Shown: positions 47,981-60,701, counted from the stretch's first letter. The stretch: 64,000 nt of DNA from Saturnia japonica (GCA_033032175.1 CM065322.1:8060001-8124000), one strand, 5' to 3'. Made by a program: numbers and translations. Notes: generated by a model from the letters alone, not told the origin.

Positions 47981-49595
47981 TGTTATATAATTCGTTATTT
48001 TTGAGCCTACCGATACATTATTTTATGTTAATTAAAAACTTTTAATTTATCTATTAATGAGTGAATAAATGATCATAAATAAATATTTTACCTACACCGC
48101 AATTGATTACTTTTTCCACCCATACAGAATTTTTTAGATATCAACGAAAACAGTATTCATTTTAGGTATATTATCTCAAGGTAAACGAAATCATGAAAAT
48201 ATAATTTATTTATTTTCTTTAGACGTTAATAAAAAATATACTTAGCTACTATTACAATTCGTAGTGCATTTTGTTGCATAAATGTTATTTCACAAAAGGC
48301 TATATGAATTAATTGATAAGAATGCTACTTAATGTCGAATAATAAAACAAAGGTTATTTAAATGTAATAATTTTTATTTGATACTAGCTGCGGTCGCGTG
48401 GACTACAGATCGGCCACACGCGTTACGTGTTACCCGCGCTCCCGGTAAGTCAAAAATGCTGTTTGTAGGTGATCCTTAGAAGATAGACATATGTTCTCGC
48501 TGACTTTTCAGGTGTTTTTAAAATTTACAATTATGTAGTACATACATTTGATATATATCTTATGGTTTACTCAACATAAGTCATTAAAGCGCCCCAAATT
48601 CGAATTTGCATTCATATTTGTATTGATACTATACAATTTCATACATATTATGATAACTACTTGCCTGCAGATTGCCAAATTAGTTGAAATTTATGGTCAT
48701 TGCTCCGCTCCTAAGGATCGTAGCGTGAGGTTAGATAGCCTATACCTAATTTTTTTTTTTCTGACTGGTAAACAAAAAACGATCTTTTCAGCCTTACTAT
48801 TAATACAGATTTGCTCTACATGTTTTATTGAAATATGCATAGAGAAAACCTGTACTTAGCTGCCGCGACCGGCAACAATACGTAAACAATGCATGAGTTG
48901 GGTGCCATTATGTACCTAAATATATGATAATACATTACAATAAAATTAAAGCCAATATAACAAAATCAAAACGTCATGTACGCCCTTGAATCTGACAGTT
49001 CAGCATATTATGCAACTTCCTCTTTGAACGAGGTCGTGACTAAAACTTATCTATATTACTCTGCTTAAAATACATTAAGTAAAGTAATATGGGTAAACTA
49101 ACTCGTATCTGCTGCTTCACCCATGTCCAATTATTTATTTATTTTCTGACTGACAATTCTGTTAGCCTTAGGTCTACAATTATTTCATCCTTTTGAATGT
49201 CAGTTTAACAAAAGAATTGTTAAATACGTTTATCTTCATTTGTAACAGAAATGTTACGGATATGAGATTTCAAATCTGGATATGCATATTTTAATAGAAT
49301 TTTAGTCGGTTTCGGTTATGGATAAATTATTTCAGATATCCAATAGTTCCAAAGGATATAAAAAATTCCATAGAATTGTATTTAGAAGCAAAATTGTATT
49401 ATTTGAACATTTGTAGGTCAACAATATTAACTTTATTTTCTCTCGCGTGGACGACATAAAAACGCGTAATACTTATAAAAAACTTAATTTTTTAAAACTT
49501 TAATAACTTATGATTGGATGAAAATATCGTGATTTTTTTTGTAAGGACAAAGTATCTATGGAGTAAAACAAAAAAAAAGTTGATCCAAATCTATC

Positions 49596-49679
49596 CAGGG
49601 CCCCTAACCAAGTTGCCTTTCTACAATCGTTAACGCCAACGAAAACGATTGTTGTAATGCAACTTGGCTAGGGCCCCAG
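49596..49679. mobile_element. 84-bp hairpin MITE
   Basis: Nearly the whole element is one inverted repeat: CAGGGCCCCTAACCAAGTTG on the left and CTGGGGCCCTAGCCAAGTTG on the other strand, with an ~8-base loop. The CAGGG end resembles hAT termini; no clear target duplication. Confidence 0.7.
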
Positions 49680-50084
49680 TAGTTTTCGCGTGATGCGCGC
49701 ACAACGACAAATTTCAATAATTTTATTTAGTATATATAGATAGATTATTTTCAAGTCTTGTTTTCTCAGAATTGTAAGTTCCTTTTTATTTTTCAAAGAA
49801 TATATTTAACAAATAGCAAATGCGATAGAAACGTTGATTACGTTCTTAAAGTTAACCTTGTTATTAATAAATAGCTTTTAATGCGCCATTTAATATCACA
49901 GCAGTCAGACGCTGTGATAGTGCACTAGGTCACAAATAATTTCATTACTTGTCTAAATTAGGCAACAATTTGAAAGTTTATTTACATAAACCTCGAATTG
50001 AGAATTGTTTTATATTACTTCAATTTAATATACGTTATCCTTTTGTAACTGCGTCTCATTTGCAGGCAAAAATACTTCGTATAA

Positions 50085-50620
50085 AAAAACTTGCTGTGCC
50101 CCGAGGGTTTCACTCGTGTTAATTTCATCCGACAAACATTGCGCCGCGCCGCTACGGGGTTTAGCCTATCATAATCGTTCTCGCTTCCCACAAATACGAA
50201 TTATTTTAACTTTTCATAAACTCCTAAACTATGTGTCCAAATAAAATGCTTTAGATGGCAAAATTTAACTTCATATAAATATGTCTTTATGATGAAGTAA
50301 CTTTTGTTCGTAAGGATTAATATGCCATGCCTAAAAATATAATGCTAGTAAATCAATTATAAATCTAAAACCAAAAAAATATAAAAATACCTTATTGTTG
50401 CTTATATATAAGAGTTAGGCATATGTACGACTTTTTTTGGAAACCATTACGCCGGCGCAAACAGATAAAGTAGTTCAGAATGCTTCCACTTTCGACTTAG
50501 TTAACAAAAATCAATATTTAGGGCTAGCTGAGAGTTGTAGTCTAATGTTAGATAGCCTATACTATTCCTCGTATACTATCTGGCTAATAAATTTATTAAT
50601 TTAAATAAATAGGCGACAGA
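50085..50620. repeat. Dispersed repeat G copy
   Basis: Reverse-orientation relative of 8540-9185 (gggtttcactcgtgttaatt, atgtgtccaaataaaatgc). Confidence 0.55.
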
Positions 50621-50972
50621 TTTTCAAGTTGAGTGAGGCATTAGAAAATGGTCAAGCACCATAGTATGGTTTCATCACGATGCATTCCTTCACCGAAAGT
50701 TTATGGTATGGTCATGGTAGGGATTTGAATTCACGTCAATCACGCTACTAAATATTCATCATTGTTTCAAAGCAAAAGATGATTTTCCTTTCAGGTTGCA
50801 TAAATATCTCAATATTTAATGAAAATTTTGTAGACATTATTTATCTTTACGAATCCCTTTGGATTAATCAGTTGAGTTAGCACAATCGTTGACTTAAGGT
50901 CAGAATAATCGGCCAATGTGTTATGATTATATGTTGACGATATTAAGTAAATTTTTATAATTTCAATTGCAG

Positions 50973-51129
50973 TGCCAAGAATCTTAAGAAACTGCGGTAT
51001 TTGGACGAGAAGATGTTCCGTAGCCTCCGAAACGCTGCTCAGCCTTGCCGGATAACAATTGACCTCTTTCTCGAAGTTGGATATAGATACCTAACTGGAC
51101 AATTTGTCCCAATTAAACATAGTAAATAA
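50973..51129 (+). CDS. Terminal coding exon of an unrecognised gene
   Basis: A 3' splice acceptor (tttcaattgcag, ending at 50972) opens a 51-codon frame that has no start codon and ends in TAA at 51127-51129. It begins AKNLKKLRYLDEKMFRSLRN and continues AAQPCRITIDLFLEVGYRYL, then TGQFVPIKHSK. The exon is noticeably richer in G+C than its flanks. It is followed by a short 3' UTR with AATAAA at 51241-51246, as expected for a last exon. The first base (T, 50973) belongs to a split codon. I do not recognise the family; the peptide is basic with a predicted amphipathic stretch. Upstream exons were not found in the 47.2-50.9 kb stretch. A decayed repeat or a chance ORF cannot be excluded. Confidence 0.5.
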
Positions 51130-51517
51130 CAACTTCAAGCGTAGCCTTTGATCTTTATTCTAGTTATATTTAATACAACTATAATTGTACAGGTAATTAC
51201 TAAATTACACTGTTCAATTGTAAAATACATGAGTTTGTGAAATAAATATTATTTTACTAGCTACGCCCGCGACTTCCGGGTGGTATACTTCGTGTATGAA
51301 AACAACAACTAAATAAAAGTTTTCCCTCGCCTCAATTTCATCTTACGGTATTTGACCGGGGTATAAGCTTTGAGAATAACCAACTAAAATAATTTTAAAT
51401 ATTAGGTTCTTACATATGAAATTAGCGTTTTGTCGTACTGACCACTTTGATATGAAATATTTCCTCTTTGATTAAGAATTCCAAATTCATATTTATGAAT
51501 TCATTTAGCTGGTACAT

Positions 51518-52385
51518 ATGAATTTTGAAAACAGTTATTCATTTGTTTTTTCCTCATTATTTTTTTCTTTGGCGTCGCTTATTACCGCACAAAGGAAAAA
51601 ATTAAGTATCGGTATATTTACGAGTACGAGTTCTACCGGGTCACCAGTGCTGCAGAAACAGCTCGAAGGATTAATAATGTGTACGGCGCTGATGTCGCAA
51701 AAGAAAGCACGGCACGTTTTTGGTTTTATCGTTTTCATTCTGGAAATTTCGACCTTCAGAACCAACCCCGTGGACGGCCGGTGACCAAAATGGAAAATGA
51801 AGAATTAAAGGCTATTGTGGAAGCGGATCCATCAAAAAGCACTTCAGAGATAGCTGCAGGCTTTGGGGTAAGTGATAAAACTGTATTAATCCACTTGAAG
51901 CAAATCGGGAAAGTAAAAAAACTTGAACGATGGGTACCTCATGAATTGAGTGAATCGCACTTGCAAACACGCGTCGACTGCTGTGTTACTTTGCTCAACC
52001 GACACAATAATGAAGGGATTTTAAATCGAATCATTACTTGTGATGAAAAATGGATACTGTGCTATAATCGGAAGCGCTCGTCACAATGGCTGAACCCTGG
52101 ACACCCAGCCAAACCCTGCCCTAAACGAAAATTGACTTAGAAAAAGTTACTGGTGAGTGTTTGGTGGACTAGCGCCAGTGTCGTTCACTACAGCTTCTAA
52201 AATCTGGCCAAACGATTACGGCAGATATCTATTGTCAGCAACAGCAAACCATAATGCAAGAACTAGCTGCTAAACAACTGAGATTGGTCAATCGCTCTAG
52301 GCCACTGCTGCTTCACAACAACGCAAGACCATACACTGCACAGCAAACAACCACTAAGTTAGATGAGCTACAATTGGAATGTCCG
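51518..52385 (+). pseudogene. mariner transposase remnant
   Basis: From about 51600 the frame gives GADVAKESTARFWFYRFHSG, PRGRPVTKMENEELKAIVEA, FGVSDKTVLIHLKQIGKVKK and ITCDEKWILCYNRKRSSQWL, the N-terminal HTH and first catalytic Asp (CDEKW) of a mariner transposase. The main open part is 51679-52140, ending in TAG where the family continues with QKKLL. After that, homology goes on in shifting frames (LLVSVWWTSA, RSRPLLLHNNARP) to about 52385; the second catalytic Asp reads Asn (HNNAR) and the C terminus is missing. Inactive. Confidence 0.88.
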
Positions 52386-52619
52386 GAATGTAAAATATTA
52401 TTTCATAACTTTATTTTTATAAATCGTTAATATCCAGTGATTAATAATGCTTTATAACTGTCTGCTGAGAGTGTTTAATAAAAATCTTGATAGCGCAAAC
52501 ACAAAACAACGAAATGTATCGTAGAAAATTTAGAACATTTAAAAATAACGTTAAAATCTATATAAAAACATTTCAAAATAATAATAAAATTAACCTTAAA
52601 TTATTAATTTATGTGCTTA

Positions 52620-52785
52620 CAAAGGGAGTTTTTGGCGGGATCTTAAAGTGACATATTGTGATTTTTATTTTTAATTCATAGCTTTGGTTTTATGACTCTA
52701 TATGTAATAAGTAATATTGGTAGCATTTTGCGTGATATAGTTTAGTTTTTGTGCAAGTGAAGTGGATTATAAATATAAAGCGGAA
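52620..52785 (+). repeat. Repeat D, left arm of an inverted pair
   Basis: tttttggcgggatctt, ttgcgtgatatagttt and gcaagtgaagtgg occur in the reverse complement at 56135-56285. See the partner entry. Confidence 0.65.
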
Positions 52786-54379
52786 AACATGCATTTGGGG
52801 ATGTCACAAAAACTAGCTAGATAGTTCTGACAAGAGAACCACCATCTTCTCAGAAGATCCCTCTTTGTATATTGGAAAGTTTTACGAAGGCTTAAAATTA
52901 TTGACACTATCTTTCAATTTGTTTCAGTAAATATTTAAAATATATTACCAAAGTACATATACATACATCCTTTTTTATGTACATAACCTAAACGCAATTT
53001 ATAGACCATACCATACCATAGACCATAGTCCATACGTGTAAAAAATACATCTTAAACGTACCTTCAGACTATAAGCTACCATCATACCAGATTTCATTGA
53101 ATTCGGTCGAGTAGCAGATTTCGACTCTTTACTCTATTACTAAGTATTTAGTCATCTTATTTATAAGAAATATACAACCTCGTCCCAATTTAAAAATATA
53201 AATAGATACGTCAAATCGTTAAGCTACTAACTTTGTAGCGTGGGCTGAGCTTGATCTGATCCTTGTCTAACTTTGTACAATACAATGCGCTTGCACACGT
53301 TTATATCTAGGCGTGGTTGACATACATTCAAATATTATTATAAATATCTTGCTCAGTGTCTAACAAAAAACACCTATCTAAATAAACATCGAATGTCAAA
53401 CATTATTTAAATACAAAATTTTATCCAAATCGTTGGAACCGTTTCCGAGAAACCAATTAGATATATTTATATATACAAGAATTGCTCACTTAATAGTATA
53501 AGATAAACATATTATGACCATAAAGCATTTAGTTTCTAAATTCTAATAACGTTGTGTAATACAAAAAACCCTTTGAAAATGAACTTAATACTGTGTCGTC
53601 ATAAAAAGGAACTTATGAATGTCAACACAGTAGATACCTAATAACGGTTCGGAAAACATCCCAGTCGCCGAAAAGAGTCGACAAGAAAGAAACTCGAATA
53701 TTTATTTATGGAATTTCCAAACGGATACGACCTACGTTCGACAATTTAAAAATGTCAAGAAATTGATTTATTTTCTTTAGTGTCCAAAGTAAATGTAAAA
53801 ACTAAAACAAATGCATAGATTCCTCTTATTTATTACCTCAGTATTAACACAATAATTAACAATACACTACATAATAAGCACAAATAAAACATTAACGTAA
53901 TACAATTCAGGTCACGTTGACGGTTTTGAATGCTTGCTTGACCAATGCAGTTACATGTTAGTTAAGCTTTTAGGATTTTACATAGATTATTCAAAGTGTT
54001 TGGTCTAGTGACACAACTTTTAACTTCATTTAAAGTAAGTTTTAAAATGCCAAAAATTATTCAACTTTTTGATGAAACTTGTGTACTATCATTTTCAACG
54101 CCACAATAAAGACTCGTATGCGAAATAAAATATTAAAAACATAATAAAGTGTGGACATTAAACAATGTACATATTATACGTAATATGTAACATAGGTGAA
54201 AATATAGTCACGAGTGCAAATTAAAAATAAGTCTAAGTTGTAAACGACGTTGCTATTTTGGAGTTGAAATGACAATGTATGTGTCCGGTTTTAATTCTTT
54301 TAAGATGTGATAAAGCGACACAGAGTAAACCCATTGATGTTAACTTCAGTGGTACAAGCAAGCGTTATCGTATTGCAGA
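52786..54379. other. No gene seen
   Basis: AT-rich 3' side of CPR-g with LINE tail scraps near 53590-53690. Confidence 0.55.
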
Positions 54380-56669
54380 CTAGTGAATGTAACCATGACC
54401 AACTACCGCCTTCGCGACCACTCCGCCGACAGGCTCTTTGTGAACGACAGCGTTGAAACCATTGGCGGGGTCGGCTGTGTATTCGACTATACGACGGGTG
54501 CCGTCGGGTTCTACAAGAGAGTAGGAACCTTGGACAACGTCACCGTTACGTGACTCTTGTTGGCTCTTTGAATCACCTGAAAATTACAAACGAAAAGCTG
54601 GTACATAATGTTATAATTTCTGAAATATCTTGATATAAAAATCTTGTGTCTGTTAGTGATCATGTAACTTTTGAACGACTTGATCGATTGTTTTCACATA
54701 ATATATTTGTTTTATCAAAACGATGGATGGATTGAGATGTTGGGAATTAGGATTCGATAGGTAGCACTGTGGCCGAGCCATTAACTACCGCAAAAGGAAG
54801 AACAATGTTTGGCCGGGCCAACTAGTAAATTATAAAAATTGCTCAGACTTTATAACAAACTAGCTGACCCCATAGTCGTTGTTCTGCCCTATCCAGTAGT
54901 CACTAACTCTACCACAGCGCCACCTATAGAGTTTAGCCATATCATAAAAACCTCTCAATTAAATAACACTAATAATCTACCCACGTTCATGGTAATCAGT
55001 CAAACAGTGTCGAAGTTTATTAATACCAACATCCATTTTTATATATACAGATGAAAAGGTTCTAAAATCTTATTGAAATTGTTATCAATAATAACCTATA
55101 TCGTGACCATCATCATCATTTCAGCCGAAAGACGTCCACTGCTGGACATAGGCTTCCTCCAAAGATTGCAACAATGACCGGTTCCTTTACCAGATCGTCG
55201 GTCCACCTTATGGCGGATATACCCGCGTTTCATCTTCCAGTACGTGGCCGCCACTCAAGAACCCTTTGAACTACCTACTGTCACTTAAATCTAGCTATTC
55301 TTAGGTCTATGTCGGTGGCTTTGATTCTTCTGCGGATCCCCTCATTTCTGATTCGATCACGCAGAGAAACTCCTGAGCATAGCTCTCTTCATTGCCATTT
55401 GAGTGATCTTAATCTCTCTTATGAGGCCCAAAGTTAGCGAACACGTCTCATTACCATAATGTAATCACTGGCACTAAATACTGGTCAAAGAATTTCCTCT
55501 TGAGATAATGTGTGATGATGTGAATAATAATCATTAAATGCATATATTAAATTAAAAAGTATAAAAACCTTATAATCATTATTTTACAGAAATACCACTT
55601 TTACTTACAGTCTTCATTCTTATATCAATTGGTTAAGTGGAAAATTAAACTTAACTTAAATTACTATTAAGATAATATAACTCACCAGTTAGAGCGTCTT
55701 GAATGTCATAGGCATAGGAGTATTGTGGGTTAGGATCGTATTCTTCGACCGGAGCCGCTACCTTAGCGAGAGCTGGGGCCACGGCGTAATGTGCCGCGAA
55801 TGCTGGCCGGGCCACCGCCAGGGCTGGCCGAGCCACAGCCAAGGGCGCCGCATAACCTAAAGGCCTCGCGTAAGCATACGGCGAAGCTAGAGGCAACCCG
55901 CCGGCCGCTCCTCTGCAGACCGCAAGGATAGCAGCTAAGATAAGGACCTAATAAAAAATATCATGATTGTATTTATACACAATTATAATAATGTCACGTC
56001 GGTATAATATTTTTCTAATCTCCCCAGAGTTCAAACAATACTTTAACGATGATTGCTCTCATGTGGTTCCCTTATTAAAACGATCCGGGGAGTTTTTCTG
56101 GCAACTTAATATTCATGTTTTTAGTTATTATTTATAATTCACTTCACTTGTGCAATATAACCAAACTATATCACGCAAAATTTCACCAATATTACATTAT
56201 TTAAGGCTAAATAACGTATGTTTATGATTTAAAATAAAAACCATGACAGAAAAAGATCCCGCCAAAAACTCTACCACTAGGTTTATGAGCTAAGATATCA
56301 GGCCTCTAAGGGTGGTCTGTAACTCGATTTCTGCATGCTTTACATAGTTGTAACTAAGTTCAATCTATTCTCCAGGAAGTCAAGCTAAAGTCCTTGGTTA
56401 TCCAGAGTGTTTGAGGTTATATTGATCGGTTTATTGCACTTTTTCGAGTTAAATTTTTCCTTTTCTAAAACTAATTTTGAGATGAACTTTTGGCATGACA
56501 TTTTATATTGTTATATATAGAGTTCATTATTTAATATAAAAAATTAAACGTAAATAAAGTAAAAGCTATATGAATAATTAATGATTTAAATCTAGATCTA
56601 AAATAGATTTATGTGTTGGATATATCGAATATAATTCTAATATAATGTTCAGTAATATCATACCTTCAT
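54380..56669 (-). CDS. RR-2 cuticular protein (CPR-g), three exons
   Basis: Secreted chitin-binding cuticle protein of about 154 residues. Exon 1 is 56664-56669 (Met-Lys, donor gtatga), exon 2 is 55686-55947 (acceptor tttattag, donor gtgag) and exon 3 is 54380-54576 (acceptor ttttcag), ending TAG. Signal peptide [15 protein letters not shown], then a P-A-L-A-V-A-R rich arm. The RR-2 domain is split: exon 2 ends [19 protein letters not shown], and exon 3 continues with [35 protein letters not shown] and [11 protein letters not shown]. The Gly codon at the junction is divided G|GT (phase 1). The C-terminal arm is short and ends GHGYIH. TATA at 56733-56739. Intron 1 (716 bases) and intron 2 (1109 bases) both hold repeats. 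Confidence 0.92.
54640..54960. repeat. Dispersed repeat B, inverted pair in CPR-g intron 2
   Basis: 54640-54830 is a forward copy (gtgatcatgtaactttt, ccattaactaccgc). 54845-54960 is an inverted partial copy (gttgttctgccctatcc, accacagcgccacc). Confidence 0.6.
55105..55450 (-). mobile_element. RTE-like LINE C-terminal fragment in CPR-g intron 2
   Basis: Minus-strand sequence encodes broken pieces of [15 protein letters not shown] and ends at a CAT/GAT microsatellite (about 55108-55120). Same family as 7952-8346. Confidence 0.7.
56135..56285 (-). repeat. Repeat D, right arm, in CPR-g intron 1
   Basis: Reverse-orientation relative of 52620-52785, with similar order of blocks (cacttcacttgtgca, aactatatcacgcaaaa, gatcccgccaaaaact). 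Diverged, with an internal length difference. Confidence 0.65.
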
Positions 56670-56732
56670 GTTTGCGTGAATACCTTCGGTGGGCGCTCTT
56701 GGTGTGAATGCATAGGGTTGCTCATACGTCGC

Positions 56733-56739
56733 TTTTATA
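56733..56739 (-). promoter_or_regulatory. TATA box of CPR-g
   Basis: TATAAAA on the minus strand, 64 bases upstream of the ATG at 56669. Confidence 0.78.
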
Positions 56740-56744
56740 CTCGT

Positions 56745-59029
56745 ATGCCTTGCACTAGCACTGCATATGCCTAATGCACCCGCTTTGAAAAACGTTTGAT
56801 TTGTCACGGCCGGCCCTATACCCTTTACAAAAACAAGTTTACAGTGCCTATCTATTTGATAAATTATTGATTAAATATTTTATCCCGAAACACAAGGATA
56901 ATAAAATAATTATAATTATATATATCACTTACGTGAATTGTGTTAGAAAGATGCAATCGTTTCTAAAAGTTATCATGTAATACTTACTACATTATAATGA
57001 TGTAGGTAAGAATTAAGGCAATTAAACAGAAGAAATGTATTCTAAGCTTATATAATCTACTGTCTGTACTCCACGGTTTCACCCGTGAAATTTATTTTAT
57101 CAATTCCGTAGCGCGCCGCTCGCGCTCTGCCCGCGCCATCGCACCCGTGTAGCTTATCGTTGTTCTCACTTCCCGTACTTGCCAATAGCTTGCCAGCTTG
57201 ACATTCGTGGTTACTGCTCCTCTTCTAATGGTCGTAGCATCAAGTAACATAGCCTATAACCTTCCTCAGTAAATAAGCTATAAACCGCAACAAGAATTTT
57301 TCAAATCTCAGAGGTAAGTCCAGATATACGCGCGTTCAAACAAAAATGAGCTTTTTAATATAAAAATATTTAAAAAAAAATGTACAGATTATCTATCTAT
57401 TCTGTGTAAATATCGCGTTTGATAATAATATCAATGCAGATAAATTGAATGAAAATACCTGATGTTACTCAATTGATCTGGTTTTACTAAAACAAAAAAA
57501 TATGTTTTTAAATTATATTTTGTTATTTTTATCCGGTTTTCTTGGATTGCTTAGGTTTTCATATGAAAAACTAGCTAAATTATTCAGAGCAACATGATTC
57601 TAAGACTCATTAAAAAGTTGAATTTAGTATTATTACTTAGATTAAAATAATATCCCGATTTTTTTTTTATCAGATCCATCAAAATAATTGCCACGTCTGC
57701 AAATTCGTGAATCTGTTATACTTATTCTTGAGAGCCTGTAAGGCGTGCAAGACAAGACTTAACATTTTGGGTCACAGCTGCGCTCGTTATCAGTGTAGGT
57801 ACGTGTGTGATAGTAGTATGAACACACATAAGAGATAATTCATAAAGCCTACGCCTTATACGGAGAGCGCAATTTATTCACGTTCGGACATTTATTAGAA
57901 ACATTCTGATACAATTAAGCTAAACCGGAGTCATGTTGGTTCATTATTGTATACCTTAGTATTATTTTATAGTCAAGACTTTATCTATATTATAAAGCTC
58001 AATAGTTTGTTTGTTCGAATGCGCTAATTAAAGAAGGTTGTAAATAAGTTAAGGCTACATATCATCATGCTATGAACCTTAGAAGCAGAGTTATTAACTT
58101 AAAAGATCTTTAACAGAAAGTATGCTAATAGTGCTGACGGGCTGTGGCGCAGCGCGTTGTTCCGGAAGCCGAGGGCGGATTGGCCGCCCGTCGAGATCAG
58201 AAAAATTAAATGCGAGTGAACCGCATTGCATTTGTTCTTATGTATACTACTTTATATCAGCCGCTATACGGTCAAATTAAAATCGAAATGTTTATACACT
58301 ATAAAAGCCAAATGTTTGTAGGTTACAGTTTTAAATATTTATAAAATATTACCTGTCTACCTCAATTGTTCTCACTTCCCACAAGTACAAATTATTTTAA
58401 TTCTCCATTACCTCCTAAAATATGTGTCCAAATAACATGCTGTAAAGGGCAAACAATTGTAATTATGATGAAGTAACTTTTGTTCGTATGCCATGCTTAA
58501 AAATAATGCTTATAAATCCCTTTTTAATATTTAACAAATTTTTGACACAAAAAAGATTATTGTAGCTTATGTATAGGAGATAAGCATATATTATCTAGGA
58601 CTATTTTAGATATACTAAGGACCAACATTTTTTTAGTACATTGTATTATGTATCATTAGACATTATGTCAACGCACGCGGATAAAGCTGTTTGGGAAAAA
58701 TTCCACTTCCGATTTACTTAACCAAAACCAATATTTAAAGCTAGCTGCAACTGCTAAGATTTGGAGTCTAATGTTCGATAGTCTATACTATTCCTTGTGA
58801 ATCTGGCTATCATATACAGAAACAATTTTTTGAATCCAGTGAATAGCGTGTTTAAACAATCAAACAAAAAAATTATTTCGCTTTATTATATTAAAATAAT
58901 ATTATATAGTTTATAGACTAGCGACCCGCTCTGACTTCGCACAGGTACAATATACTAAAGTGGTGTCATTTATGCTTTAAAAAATTATGTTCGATCGATT
59001 TACAGTTCATCGCTTTGGTATTGATAGTC
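56745..59029. other. Dispersed repeats only
   Basis: 57061-57300 and 58310-58880 (repeat G) are dispersed repeats. 58135-58200 has ggctgtggcgcagcgcgttg, possibly a SINE head. Confidence 0.5.
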
Positions 59030-59185
59030 AGGGCCGCCTTTACCCGGGGGTGCAAGGGGTGCGAGGCACCTGCGCGCAGTCTTAGGGGGCGCAAGCCGAC
59101 CACAATACGTTTTGATAGGTATCTACTAGCCTACTGCCACAATAACCCTGACTAACACTGTAGCCCACGCAAGCAGAGCTGAGTT
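59030..59185. repeat. Dispersed repeat C
   Basis: gcaaggggtgcgaggcacc, gataggtatctactagcc and cactgtagcccacgcaag match 13180-13300. Confidence 0.6.
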
Positions 59186-59328
59186 AGTTATTTAATTAAA
59201 AATGTAGGTACCAATAAAGTTATTCAATAATAATACGTATCGTTTCGACACGTATTATACCTCTCGCGCTCACAACGTCAATTCACCTCTTTATTACTAT
59301 TAAAATTAAATAAAAAGTATATCTTTAA

Positions 59329-60530
59329 TTACTCGAAGAATCGTCGCTGTGATTCGAACTTAGTTCCATCGAAGTCAATCTTGTGGTACCAGGAAATTAA
59401 GCTAATATGTCGTGGTATGAAAGCAGAGGACTGATGCTGCGTATGGTTTGGTGAACTGAGATGCACGCGGGAACTTTGACTGAGAGGTTCCTCGTATTGT
59501 CGATAAGTCGTCGGTTCTTGAGATCGACGATCAGCTGAAGAAAATCGGCATGGTAACGGTATGGTGACATCAGCGATGATAAATTTCCATTTGTATGGTC
59601 GACGAAGATTGAGGTCGAGATACAAAATTTTCTCGCCGTATGTGGGGTATTGTTCGCTGCATACAAGTTGAATGACGTCGATTTGCTTCGTGAACCTTTT
59701 CGTTTGGGTATCACCGCTATGTTAGCGACTGTGTCTAACAAAAATACTATTTTTTTTTTTTTATGGCTGTTATTACGTTCACCAACGCTGGATTCCGCCG
59801 CATCCAACGTTCGGTCTAGTTTTCCGACTTCTGATCTATACTAAAACTGCAGGGTGTAGTACAAAGGCTTTGCATTCTTTCCAAATCGTCGATGATAGTA
59901 GCCATATGGTGACGGTAATACGTACTCTTGTGAGAGCGAGACAGAGATACGCGTGACCGTGAACGACTACGATGATGCGTTGAGTTCTGTGGCGTTTGAC
60001 TGAAGTTCATGGTTTTCATTTCGGCTATTTCCTAAGAATTGGTAGTTTTCAGTCTGAGGTTGACAGTTTGTAATAGCTACAGTTGAAATCTGGTTATCTT
60101 GCTCCAACATTTTATCAGCTAACTTAGCTAACTCGTCGAGTGCTGTTTCCTTGCTTATAGTATCGCTCACGACTAGGACAGATCGAACATGTGAGGTTAG
60201 CAACCCTCTTCACTTCATCCACAGAAATCGAACGGTGTTGTCGGGAACTGTATTTTTCGCGAGGTTGTGCAAGCGTCGTAATAATTGTGTTGGATTTTGG
60301 TCACCAAGTTCAATGTCAGAGAGAAGTTTCTGCAGCTGTTTGCCTTCTGACTCTTCGTAAACAGATATTAAACGTTCCTTTATGACGGTGTACTGGTTGA
60401 TCGTAGAGAATATCGCAGATTTGTTCAATATCTTCCTTTTCTAGCTGTGTGGTGACATTTGTAGTCGTTGAGTTTCGCTTTTCTTGAGGTAATGGGTAGT
60501 GGCTTCGAAAGCGATAAACCATAGACATGG
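59329..60530 (-). pseudogene. Ty3/gypsy-type LTR retrotransposon remnant (gag and protease)
   Basis: Gag-like pieces come first (reading on minus from 60530): YTVIKERLISVYEESEGKQL, LLSDIELGDQNPTQLLRRLH and LDELAKLADKMLEQ. An Arg/Ser-rich linker follows, and then a retropepsin-like part with FLLDTVANIAVIPKRKGS and FNLYAANNT, and LIVDLKNRRLIDNTRNLSVK. The active-site D-T-G-A is changed to D-T-V-A. Pieces lie in several frames. No RT, integrase or LTR was found. Confidence 0.75.
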
Positions 60531-60701
60531 ACGTGGACGCATGGACAGTGCAATACCGGCGACTTCTTGGCTTGGAACGGAGGATTCTTGAACTGGCATG
60601 TTTTTGTTATGTTCTTGTAAGGATCACCACTGTAGGTACTTGGTTGGCAATAGAAGGTCCAATAAAAGATGTGTTCAGGTATACAATATATGTTCGTTTT
60701 T

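Noticed and set aside
58135..58200. tRNA-like ggctgtggcgcagcg
   Set aside because: Only an A-box-like start; no B box in place, so not a tRNA and only a weak SINE candidate.
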